The position numbers and the translations under genes were made by a program. The notes under the pieces were generated by a model. That model searched no databases. It was not told the DNA's origin and saw only the letters and a program-made list of their open reading frames with translations. This document shows, piece after piece, positions 16,879 to 24,909 of a DNA stretch of 40,149 bases (the first letter of the stretch is position 1; the number at the start of each line of letters is the position of its first letter). Location: contig NZ_SNWX01000029.1 in assembly GCF_004362045.1 (NCBI RefSeq), positions 1-40,149 of the forward strand, written 5' to 3'. Source of the stretch: Halanaerobium saccharolyticum. GTDB taxonomy: Bacteria > Bacillota > Halanaerobiia > Halanaerobiales > Halanaerobiaceae.

Positions 16879-18792
16879 TTATAAATCCAGGATTCTAATC
16901 TTACCCGTATCTCGGCACTTATAACCTCCCAGTTTTTCAATTTCATCTTTTATATCTTCTTTATTTATCAGCTCGATTAAATTTTGAATCCGGGGATTAA
17001 CTAAAATATCTTCTTTAAAAATTAGATCATATTTTTCCTCTGTAAGCGGTAAGAAATCTACATCCATTACTTCCGCAGCAGCTCTAATTCCTAAAGCAGC
17101 ATCTGCTGAACCCCTTCCAACAGCAGCAGCGGCCGCTATATGGGTGAATTCTTCTTTTTCATAGCCTGCTATTTGTGCTGATTCTATATTGTTTTGAGAG
17201 AGTAAATAGTCAAATAAAACTCGAGTACCTGCTCCCCGCTGTCGATTAATATAATTGATTTCTTTTTTGGTCAAATCCTTAATTCTATTTATGTTTTTCG
17301 GATTTCCTTTTTTAAGATATAAGCCCTGTTCACGATGGACTAGATTGAGTACTACTAATTTCTGTCCTTTAAAAAATCTTTTTAAATAAGAAATATTATA
17401 TCTACCGGTTTCTGGATCAAGCAGATGTGCTCCGGCCAGATGGGATTCTCCCCGCCTGAGGGATGTTAAACCTGCCATCGAACCAACTGTCTGTAGTTTT
17501 AAATCAAAACCATAATTTCTTTTGCGAACTTCATTTCTAATCAAATCCAGGCTCAGATCATGGCTTCCAATTAACAGCAAATTATTCTGCAGCATGTTCT
17601 TATCATTTAGAAGGATTACCGGAGCTTTATCTCCAGGATGGAGTCCCTCTTTATTATCCGAAATTCGCATTATTCCATCAGCCTTAACAATTGATTCCAT
17701 TGCAGAAGATCCTCTTTTTAATGGTACAGCAGTATATCGATTGTCAGCTTCAGCTATTAAATTAACCCGCAGAAATTCTTCTAAACCAATATCCGAAGGC
17801 ACTTTTCTTTTTACCACTGCCTCAATCTGATTAAACTCTGGTGCCGGAACTCCCTGCAGTTGAAAGATTAATTCGCGAATAAATAATTGATTATCAAGCC
17901 AGGCAGAAAGAGGATATCCAGGTAAACCAAAAACTGGCTTTTCCTCTACTTCAGCCGCGATTAGAGGTTTGCCGGGCATAATATTTACACCATGGAATAA
18001 AATTTCCCCCTTATTTTTGATTATTTCAATTGTATAATCTCCTCTTCCAGCTGATGAACCCGAAAGAATAATAACTATTTTACTTTCTTTTACTGCCTTA
18101 CTAAAAGCTTTTTTAATTAAATCTTTTTTGTCAGGAATAATCCCGGTTATTTTAACTTCAGCTCCCCATTTCTGGAGAGCTGAACTCACCATCTGAGAGT
18201 TGAATTCTACTAATTCTCCCTTTTGAGGAGTACTTTCTGCTGTAATTAATTCATCTCCTGTGGGAATGATTGTAACCAGTGGTTTTTTATAAACCTCAAC
18301 TTCCGTTACCCCCGCCTCCAGCAAAGCTCCCAGGTCATAATCTTTCAGACTGTGGGAGGCAGTGACCAGAAGATTACCCCTAACTGCACTTTCTCCAATA
18401 GAGCGAATATGATTCCAGGGAGGAACTCCTTTTTCTATAGAATATGTTTTTGTATCAATTTGATTTACTGCTTCAATTTTTATAACAGCATTAAACTGCT
18501 CTGGAATTGGATCTCCAGTATCTACCGGCAGTGCATCTCTACCAATTTTCAGAGAGATCGGGTTTCTCTCGCTGGCTCCTGCAGTTTTTTGAGCCTGAAC
18601 AGCTATTCCGTCCATTGCTGCCGCATAATAATCTGGAGCTGAGCGTCGGGCTTTAATTCCACTGACAGTAATTCTACCTTCTGCCTCAGAAGTTTTAATT
18701 TTTTCAGTTTCAGTTCTTAAATTTTTAAAGTTTTCTTTTAATTTATTTAAAGCAGCAGTTAGTGATATTTTATCCAGGTATTTTTTTACCAT
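16879..18792 (-). CDS. MoeA-like molybdopterin molybdotransferase fused to periplasmic-binding-like domain
   Basis: A 637-residue fusion. Residues about 1-400 are a MoeA domain, with IPTGDELI, LSGSSAGRGDYT and HGVNIMPGKPL motifs of the metal-insertion family. From about residue 405 to the end there is a PBP-like domain starting LLLIGSHDLSLDLI, like those in molybdate-sensing or LysR-type proteins. The fusion type is known in clostridia. The second domain may bind molybdate, tungstate or another ligand, but the ligand is not shown. No signal peptide is present, so it is cytoplasmic. It lies between a second, plain moeA (54 bases upstream) and moaA. Confidence 0.92.
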   Translation of the reverse strand: MVKKYLDKISLTAALNKLKENFKNLRTETEKIKTSEAEGRITVSGIKARRSAPDYYAAAMDGIAVQAQKTAGASERNPISLKIGRDALPVDTGDPIPEQFNAVIKIEAVNQIDTKTYSIEKGVPPWNHIRSIGESAVRGNLLVTASHSLKDYDLGALLEAGVTEVEVYKKPLVTIIPTGDELITAESTPQKGELVEFNSQMVSSALQKWGAEVKITGIIPDKKDLIKKAFSKAVKESKIVIILSGSSAGRGDYTIEIIKNKGEILFHGVNIMPGKPLIAAEVEEKPVFGLPGYPLSAWLDNQLFIRELIFQLQGVPAPEFNQIEAVVKRKVPSDIGLEEFLRVNLIAEADNRYTAVPLKRGSSAMESIVKADGIMRISDNKEGLHPGDKAPVILLNDKNMLQNNLLLIGSHDLSLDLIRNEVRKRNYGFDLKLQTVGSMAGLTSLRRGESHLAGAHLLDPETGRYNISYLKRFFKGQKLVVLNLVHREQGLYLKKGNPKNINRIKDLTKKEINYINRQRGAGTRVLFDYLLSQNNIESAQIAGYEKEEFTHIAAAAAVGRGSADAALGIRAAAEVMDVDFLPLTEEKYDLIFKEDILVNPRIQNLIELINKEDIKDEIEKLGGYKCRDTGKIRILDL

Positions 18793-18846
18793 AGTCGGAT
18801 TCCTTTCCTCAAAAATTTACTGTATTCTTATACTTTATTTAAAAAT

Positions 18847-20100
18847 CTATTCTATAAGGGTCAATTCTACTATTTCTCCTTTTTCTTTACCTTCCTGATT
18901 TCTTGGAACCCTGAGTACTGCATCACCATAGGCTAAATTTGTAATTAAACTTGACTTACCCAGAAGCGGTTCTGCCATTAACTTATCATTTTCTTTATAG
19001 ATTCTAACTGGAATATATTCTTCTCTACCTTTATCTGAGACCAGGCTCCTTGTTAACTCAGCCTTGATCAAATATTTATTATTTGAAGTCCCAATTTCAG
19101 CTGCTCTCTTTTCTCCATTTAAGACCCTTACAATCTCAGCAACTAAAACATTATTAACTGTCCAGGCAGAGGCTGGATGGCCGGGAAGACCCATAACTAT
19201 TGTTCCCTCTATTACTGCTAAAATTGTCGGTTTGCCCGGTTTAATTGCCAGTCCATGTAAAAGGACTCCCGGCTCACCTAAAGAATTAAGCAGATCAATA
19301 GTCATATCTTTAATTCCTACTGAACTTCCACCTGAGATTAATACCAGTTCCTGATCAAGTTCACTTTTTACAGCCTCTTTTAAACTTTCAAATTTATCTT
19401 CTACAATGCCTACTTTTTTTGTCTGAGCCCCTATTTTGTTTAAATAAGAAGTTATAGAATAACTGTTAATGTCTCTGATCTGTCCTGGTTTAGCTTCAGC
19501 CTCTGCCGGAATTAGTTCATCACCAGTAGAAATAACTGAAACCTTTGCCCTGGCAGCCCCTTTAAACTCTGTAATTCCAAGTCCAGCTAAAGCTCCAATA
19601 TCCCGGGCCATAATTTTATGTCCTTTTTTAAACAATAATTCACCTGCAGCTATGTCTTCTGCTTTTTGCACTAAATTTTCTCCTGCTGCCAGGGATTTAA
19701 AGCTCTCAATTGTATTAGCTTCGATTTTCTCCGTATCTTCAATCATCAAAACAGAATCTGCACCAGCTGGAAGCATCCCCCCGGTCGGAATAGCTGCTGC
19801 CTGACCACTTTTAAGTTCAAGTTTAGTGCTCTCTCCCATTTCCACGCTTCCAATTATCTCAAAATATGTGGGCATCGAAGCAGAAGCTCCTGCTGTATCT
19901 GCAGCTTTAACTGCATAACCGTCAACTGTAGAGCGGCTAAAGGGCGGCAGATCGACAGGTGAATATAAATCTTCCGCCAGAATTCTACCCAGGCAATTAT
20001 CTAAATTTAATATTTCTGTATTTAAATTTTTATTACTTAAAAAAGATTTAATTTCCTGCCAGAATTTTTCTGGAGGATTTAATTCTAAAAACTCTCGCAT
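18847..20100 (-). CDS. moeA: Molybdopterin molybdotransferase
   Basis: Inserts molybdate (or tungstate) into adenylylated molybdopterin. The 417-residue protein shows PPFSRSTVDGYAV, STGDELIPA, SGGSSVGIKD and HGLAIKPGKPT, with the usual MoeA domain layout. It opens the cofactor gene run. Its ribosome binding site AAGGA is about twelve bases before the ATG, longer than for neighbours. Having two MoeA-type proteins (with the fused one next) may allow discrimination of metals, which is inference. The promoter is not obvious; the upstream gap holds palindrome copy 2. Confidence 0.94.
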   Translation of the reverse strand: MREFLELNPPEKFWQEIKSFLSNKNLNTEILNLDNCLGRILAEDLYSPVDLPPFSRSTVDGYAVKAADTAGASASMPTYFEIIGSVEMGESTKLELKSGQAAAIPTGGMLPAGADSVLMIEDTEKIEANTIESFKSLAAGENLVQKAEDIAAGELLFKKGHKIMARDIGALAGLGITEFKGAARAKVSVISTGDELIPAEAEAKPGQIRDINSYSITSYLNKIGAQTKKVGIVEDKFESLKEAVKSELDQELVLISGGSSVGIKDMTIDLLNSLGEPGVLLHGLAIKPGKPTILAVIEGTIVMGLPGHPASAWTVNNVLVAEIVRVLNGEKRAAEIGTSNNKYLIKAELTRSLVSDKGREEYIPVRIYKENDKLMAEPLLGKSSLITNLAYGDAVLRVPRNQEGKEKGEIVELTLIE

Positions 20101-20202
20101 AATTTATTTTCATCCTTTCCAACTGATATGAAAATATTCAAAAAATTTATCTTCTCTATAAAATTTATTCTAGTTAAAAGCTGCAAATCCTTTTTTTAAA
20201 TA

Positions 20203-20283
20203 GGTACCGGGTACTTGGGAATATTTACCATATCAAGTAAGTTAATTTTATTAATAAGTAAATATTTCCAAGTACCCGGTACC
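20203..20283. repeat. Dispersed long palindrome, copy 2
   Basis: Arms of 26 bases (20203-20228 and 20258-20283) with one mismatch and a 29-base loop. The outer 16 bases GGTACCGGGTACTTGG match the element at 13603-13673 while the inner arm differs, yet both arms of this copy remain complementary. It lies 12 bases after the valS stop. On the minus strand no strong T-run follows. Confidence 0.8.
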
Positions 20284-20295
20284 ATCAACCATCAA

Positions 20296-22950
20296 TTACT
20301 TAGCTAATTCTTTTTTTCTTTCAATTAACTTTTCTTTTTTTTCTCTGTATTCTTTGAGCTTCTGTCTTTCTCCTTCTACTAAGTCCTGGGGGGCATTATT
20401 AATAAAACCCTCATTATTTAATTTACCTTCTGCTCTTTTGATCTCGAATTCCATTTCTTCAATTTCTTTTTCCATTCTTTCTATCTCTTTATCAAGATCA
20501 ATCATTCCCTCAAGCGGCAGAATAACCTCTACTTCTTTAACAATTGAAGTAGACACCTTATCAGGTCGCTCTAGCTCATCTCCACCAATTTTTAGTTCCT
20601 TAATCCGGGCCAGATTTTCTATATATTCTCTACCCTCTTTTAGAATCTCCCTCTTAGCTGCTGGGGCAGAAAGAAGTGCTTTAATTCTGCGGCCAGGATT
20701 AACCTTCATTTCATTTCTGATATTTCTAACTGATTTAATAACATTCATTACCAGATCCATTTTTTCTTCAGCAGCAGGATTTAAGCCGCTTTCTTGCTTC
20801 TCTGGATACTGAGCTCGCATAATTGTTCCTTCAGTTCCGGGAAGCTTCTGCCAGATTTCCTCTGTAATAAAGGGCATTACAGGATGTAATAATCTAAGTA
20901 AGCTCTCCAGAGTATTAAGGGCATAATATTGAGCAGTCAATTTTGCCTGAGGATCTTCGTCCTGATATAATCTGGCTTTTAATAATTCGATATACCAGTC
21001 ACAAAATTCATTCCAGATAAAATCATATAGGGAACTCGACATTTCACCAAAATTATATCTTTCTAATGCATCATCAATTTCTCCAGCTACAGTATTTAAA
21101 CGGCTCTGCATCCAGTTATCAGCCAGAGTTGGCTTAAGATCTGCCTCATCAACCGAGTCAAGATTAAAGTCCTCTAAATTCATCAGCACAAAGCGAGAAG
21201 CATTCCAGATTTTATTGGCAAAATTGCGGCTGGCCTCAAGCCTTTCTTCTCTAAAGCGCATATCATTACCGGGTGTATTACCTGTAATTAAAGTAAAACG
21301 CAGTGCATCTGCACCAAATTGATCTATAATATCTAAGGGATCAATTCCATTACCTAAGGATTTACTCATCTTTCTTCCCTGAGCATCCCGAATCAAACCA
21401 TGAATATAGATATCTGAAAAAGGTTTTTCATCCTGGAATTTAAGCCCCATAAAGATCATCCGGGCCACCCAGAAGAAAATAATATCTCTACCAGTTACTA
21501 AAACATCAGTTGGATAAAAGCTTTCTAAATCATCAGTGTCTTCCGGCCAGCCTAAGGTTGAAAACGGCCAGAGAGCTGAAGAAAACCAGGTATCTAATAC
21601 ATCTTCATCCTGATGTAAATTGTTACTATCACAATTGGGACAGCTTTCTGGTTCTTCTTTGCTTACTATTACCTCATCACAATCATCACAGTAATAAACC
21701 GGAATCCGGTGTCCCCACCAGAGCTGTCGGGAAATACACCAGTCTCGAATATTATTCATCCAGTTCATATATACTTTTGAAAAGCGGTCAGGCACGAAAT
21801 TGATATCACTATCTTCTACAGCTTCAATTGCCGGCTCTGCCAGCGGCTGCATTTTAACAAACCACTGTTTGGAAATTAAAGGTTCAATTACTGTATCACA
21901 GCGGTAACATTCTCCTACATTGTGCATGTGATCTTCAATTTTAAGCAGCAGACCCTCTTTTTCAAGATCCTCAATTACCTTTTTGCGAGCTTCGTAGCGA
22001 TCCAGACCGGCATAGGATTCTCCGGCAGCCTCTGTCATCTTAGCATCTTCGTCAATCACAGTTACAATTTCTAAATGATTGCGGCGTCCAATTTCGAAGT
22101 CATTTGGGTCATGAGCAGGTGTAACCTTAACCATTCCGGTTCCAAATTCACTGTCTACATATTCATCAGCTATAATTTTAATTTCTCTATTAACAAGTGG
22201 AACAATTACTGTTTCTCCAACCAGATCTTTGTAGCGCTCATCAGAAGGATGAACTGCAACTGCAGTATCTCCAAGCATTGTTTCAGGTCTGGTAGTTGCA
22301 ATTGTAATATATCCTTCTCTATCCTTAAATGGATATTTATAGTGATAAAACTTACCTTCAGTTTCCTGATGTTCAACCTCAATATCACTTAAGGTTGTGT
22401 GACAGCTCGGACACCAGTTAACAATATAATCTCCCTGGTAAATTAAACCTTCTTCGTATAATTTAATAAATACTTCTTCCACTGCATCTGAACAACCTTC
22501 ATCAAGAGTAAATCTTTCCCGGGACCAGTCACAGGAAGATCCCATCTTTTTAAGCTGATTGGTAATCCTGGTTCCGTATTCTTCCTTCCATTCCCAGGCT
22601 TTTTCTAAGAATTCCTCCCTTGTTATATCTTCCTTTTCAATACCCTCACTCCTCAGTTTATCTACAACCTTAACCTCAGTTGCAATACTGGCATGATCAG
22701 TACCCGGAAGCCATAAGGAACGATAACCCTGCATTCTCTTCCAGCGGGTTAAAATATCCTGTAAGGTATTATCCAGAGCATGCCCCATATGCAGCTGACC
22801 TGTAATATTTGGGGGAGGCATTACAATACTAAAAGTCCCCTTCTCAGCTTCTCTTTTCTCTCTCGGTGCAAAATAATCGTTTTCCAGCCAGTAATCATAC
22901 CACTTATCTTCGGTTTTGGCCGGATCATAAGTTTTTTCTAAATTTTCCAC
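20296..22950 (-). CDS. valS: Valyl-tRNA synthetase
   Basis: Class I aminoacyl-tRNA synthetase that charges tRNA-Val. The HIGH-type motif is HMGH in GQLHMGHALDN, and KMSKS sits in GRKMSKSLGNG. Zinc-type Cys pairs CPSC, CDDC and CPNC occur in the mid-region, and the C-terminal coiled coil is rich in Glu/Lys. The start is taken as GTG at 22950, giving MENLEKTYDP, because GGAGGG lies seven bases upstream; the ATG at 22965 would place that site inside the coding region. It is regulated by the T-box leader at about 23075-23350. Length 884 residues, full size. Confidence 0.97.
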   Translation of the reverse strand: MENLEKTYDPAKTEDKWYDYWLENDYFAPREKREAEKGTFSIVMPPPNITGQLHMGHALDNTLQDILTRWKRMQGYRSLWLPGTDHASIATEVKVVDKLRSEGIEKEDITREEFLEKAWEWKEEYGTRITNQLKKMGSSCDWSRERFTLDEGCSDAVEEVFIKLYEEGLIYQGDYIVNWCPSCHTTLSDIEVEHQETEGKFYHYKYPFKDREGYITIATTRPETMLGDTAVAVHPSDERYKDLVGETVIVPLVNREIKIIADEYVDSEFGTGMVKVTPAHDPNDFEIGRRNHLEIVTVIDEDAKMTEAAGESYAGLDRYEARKKVIEDLEKEGLLLKIEDHMHNVGECYRCDTVIEPLISKQWFVKMQPLAEPAIEAVEDSDINFVPDRFSKVYMNWMNNIRDWCISRQLWWGHRIPVYYCDDCDEVIVSKEEPESCPNCDSNNLHQDEDVLDTWFSSALWPFSTLGWPEDTDDLESFYPTDVLVTGRDIIFFWVARMIFMGLKFQDEKPFSDIYIHGLIRDAQGRKMSKSLGNGIDPLDIIDQFGADALRFTLITGNTPGNDMRFREERLEASRNFANKIWNASRFVLMNLEDFNLDSVDEADLKPTLADNWMQSRLNTVAGEIDDALERYNFGEMSSSLYDFIWNEFCDWYIELLKARLYQDEDPQAKLTAQYYALNTLESLLRLLHPVMPFITEEIWQKLPGTEGTIMRAQYPEKQESGLNPAAEEKMDLVMNVIKSVRNIRNEMKVNPGRRIKALLSAPAAKREILKEGREYIENLARIKELKIGGDELERPDKVSTSIVKEVEVILPLEGMIDLDKEIERMEKEIEEMEFEIKRAEGKLNNEGFINNAPQDLVEGERQKLKEYREKKEKLIERKKELAK

Positions 22951-22969
22951 ATTAATTCCCTCCATTTCA

Positions 22970-23067
22970 CTAACTTTTCATTATAGAGCGCATGGTCAAG
23001 TTAGTATTAAGGCATCGAGCCTGTCACTCTAACTTTTCATTATAGAGCGCATGGTCAAGTTAGTATT
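22970..23067 (-). repeat. Pair of 39-bp direct repeats in valS leader
   Basis: Two identical 39-base copies (22970-23008 and 23029-23067) are separated by 20 bases. Each copy carries CTAACTT and AAGTTAG, so each can fold into a hairpin; the second arm of one can also pair with the first arm of the next. The 20-base spacer has its own AGGC-TCGAT-GCCT hairpin. The pair lies between the T-box terminator and the valS ribosome binding site, which standard T-box leaders do not contain. Confidence 0.85.
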
Positions 23068-23074
23068 TATTTTT

Positions 23075-23350
23075 TAAAAATAAAAAAAGCTCTCTCATCC
23101 GGTTAAGGACGAAAGAGCATTAAATTCGCGGTACCACCTTAGTTCTTCCTGTTAGCACAGAAAGCTCTCATTTGTTAACGACTGCTGTGCCGTTACTAAT
23201 TACTTTCAGAAATAAATCTGTTTCATCAGCAAAACTCTGAGGCGACTTCATTTTCCATCACTGTCGGAATCTTACAGCCGCTGGATTCCGTTCTCTTTCA
23301 GCTTCAGAAAAATTACTGCTCCTCATCTAAGTCTCTAATTATTCAGCTAT
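23075..23350 (-). promoter_or_regulatory. T-box leader of valS
   Basis: On the minus strand the leader holds the T-box core AAGGTGGTACCGCG (23127-23140). A terminator stem follows (23107-23118 with 23089-23100, 12 bp including wobbles) and then a T-run. Upstream is a Stem I with GAGG...CCTC at its base, a candidate specifier codon GTC (Val) at 23244-23246 following GAA, and a TAACG/CGTTA stem. The UGGU of the bulge fits a tRNA with discriminator A. Uncharged tRNA-Val would stabilise the antiterminator and switch valS on. This fills most of the 483-base gap 22966-23448. Confidence 0.93.
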
Positions 23351-23357
23351 CGTTATT

Positions 23358-23387
23358 ATAATATCTTATTTGTCACTCCACTGTCAA
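23358..23387 (-). promoter_or_regulatory. Promoter of valS T-box leader
   Basis: TTGACA (23382-23387) and TATTAT (23358-23363) are 18 bases apart on the minus strand, placing transcription start near 23350. A shifted TATAAT at 23355-23360 would give a 21-base gap, which is less likely. Confidence 0.7.
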
Positions 23388-23448
23388 GAGCTAAAAGAAT
23401 TATTGGGATTAAATTAGCATAAATTAAGATCCTGTCTGAATTTAAAAG

Positions 23449-24909
23449 CTAATTGTCAATCACTTCAACATCTATACCAGCTTTCTCAAACTGGGGCAGG
23501 ATTTTTTCTTTTGGCCCCACAATGACTGTAAAAAGGATATTTGGATATATATCTTCTGCAAAAATCTTTTGTACTTCCTCAACCTCAAGTCCATTATACT
23601 GTTTAATGAAGTTATTTAAATAATTGTCTGAGTGGTTATAAAATTCCTTTTGATAGATTATTTCATCTAAAACATCTATCTGATGCTGATAGGCTTTTGG
23701 AAACACCGCATTATATAAATTAATATTCTCAAATAGTTCTTCCTTTTTGAAAGGTTCCTTTTTATTTTTAATCTTCAACATCTCTTTTTTTACAGCTTTC
23801 ATTCCAGCCAGTGCTTTTTCTGGCTGCAGGCTTAAGTTAATAAAATAGGCTCCACCATAATCATTATAGCGAGTCTGAGCATTAATTCCATACACATAAC
23901 CTTTATCACTGCGTAGATTTTCCATTAAGCGGCTGTTAAAAGAGCCACTACCAAAAATTCTATTTCCCATCATGAAAGGGATTCTTTTCGGATATTTACT
24001 GGTATAAAAATTATAACCCATTCTCATATTGGCCTGAGTGGCATCAGCCTTATTAACAACTATTATTTTCTGATGTATTTCAGAATTAACATCTACATAA
24101 TTTTTATCTAACTCTTCTTTGTTATTTTCCCAGTTAGAAAAACTTTTTCTCAGCTTTTCTTTTATCTTTTCAACTTCAAAATCTCCGCTGACAGCAATTA
24201 CAATATCTTCCGGTTCAATAACTTTTTGATAAAAATCATTCACTACTTCTGAATCAACCTGATTTAAAAAATCAAGAATCAAATTATAATTGTAACTATA
24301 GCCATAGGGATGGTCCCCGTAAATATTTTTAAAAAAATGCATATTTAAAAGAGCAGAATCATCATAAAACTGCTGTCGATAAAGCTGCTGGTATTCTTTA
24401 ACAGTTCTCTTAAAATGATTTCCCTCAAATTTAGGCCGCCTTAAAACTTCTGTCAGCAGTGTAATTAGCTCACTACTTTCGGTGTTTAATGAATTTCCAC
24501 TAATAGAAATTCGATCTGAGCCAGTCCCCAGATTTAAGGATAAGGCATTGAGTTCCTTAAAAACAGAAAGTTCACTTTCCCCATAATTTTCTGTCGCTAA
24601 AAGCATAATTTCTGTCATCAAAGAAGTTATACCTGCATTATTACTGCTTTCATTAATTTTGCCTCCATCTATATAGCCTCTGATTTCGAAAATTGGCAGA
24701 CTTCGGTCCCGGGCTAAGTAAAATTTCATCCCATTATCCAATTCTAAAATCTCATAATCTGGGATCTCAATCCTGGGTTTTTCATTAACTACATCTGCCA
24801 GTTCTCTAAAGAAATCAGGACTGAAATTCTTAGGCCCGGCAGAAACACTTAAACTTAGTGTAAGTACTATTATTAGGATATAGAATATAATATTATTAAA
24901 GTTTTTCAC
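23449..24909 (-). CDS. Exported M16-family protein, non-catalytic partner
   Basis: A 486-residue M16 (pitrilysin-like) protein with an N-terminal signal or anchor segment, about residues 5-24. The fold is recognisable by DNGMKFYLARDRSLPIFEIRGYIDGG near the start and by the R/Y-containing NLRSDKGYVYGINAQTRY later. Where the catalytic HxxEH should be it reads SLMTE, so the zinc site is lost. It starts at a GTG whose GTGA overlaps the TGA of the next-upstream M16 gene. The two proteins are thus likely a catalytic/inactive pair working together outside the cytoplasm, as described for other two-gene M16 systems. Confidence 0.88.
   Translation of the reverse strand: MKNFNNIIFYILIIVLTLSLSVSAGPKNFSPDFFRELADVVNEKPRIEIPDYEILELDNGMKFYLARDRSLPIFEIRGYIDGGKINESSNNAGITSLMTEIMLLATENYGESELSVFKELNALSLNLGTGSDRISISGNSLNTESSELITLLTEVLRRPKFEGNHFKRTVKEYQQLYRQQFYDDSALLNMHFFKNIYGDHPYGYSYNYNLILDFLNQVDSEVVNDFYQKVIEPEDIVIAVSGDFEVEKIKEKLRKSFSNWENNKEELDKNYVDVNSEIHQKIIVVNKADATQANMRMGYNFYTSKYPKRIPFMMGNRIFGSGSFNSRLMENLRSDKGYVYGINAQTRYNDYGGAYFINLSLQPEKALAGMKAVKKEMLKIKNKKEPFKKEELFENINLYNAVFPKAYQHQIDVLDEIIYQKEFYNHSDNYLNNFIKQYNGLEVEEVQKIFAEDIYPNILFTVIVGPKEKILPQFEKAGIDVEVIDN

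Noticed and set aside
19469-19804. 111-residue plus-strand frame
   Set aside because: Antisense to moeA with no start signal or motif.
20354-20812. 152-residue plus-strand frame
   Set aside because: Antisense shadow of the valS coiled-coil region, serine/leucine-rich without recognised motifs.
22996-23040. tRNA-like fragment (GGC-TCGAT-GCC looking like a T-arm)
   Set aside because: Lacks acceptor, D and anticodon arms; only a small hairpin.
22970-23067. CRISPR-like array
   Set aside because: Only two copies with one 20-base spacer, inside a valS leader; no further units or cas genes nearby.
22970-23067. Promoter inside the 39-bp repeat (TTGACC and TATAAT)
   Set aside because: The boxes are only 8 bases apart, far short of the 16-18 needed.
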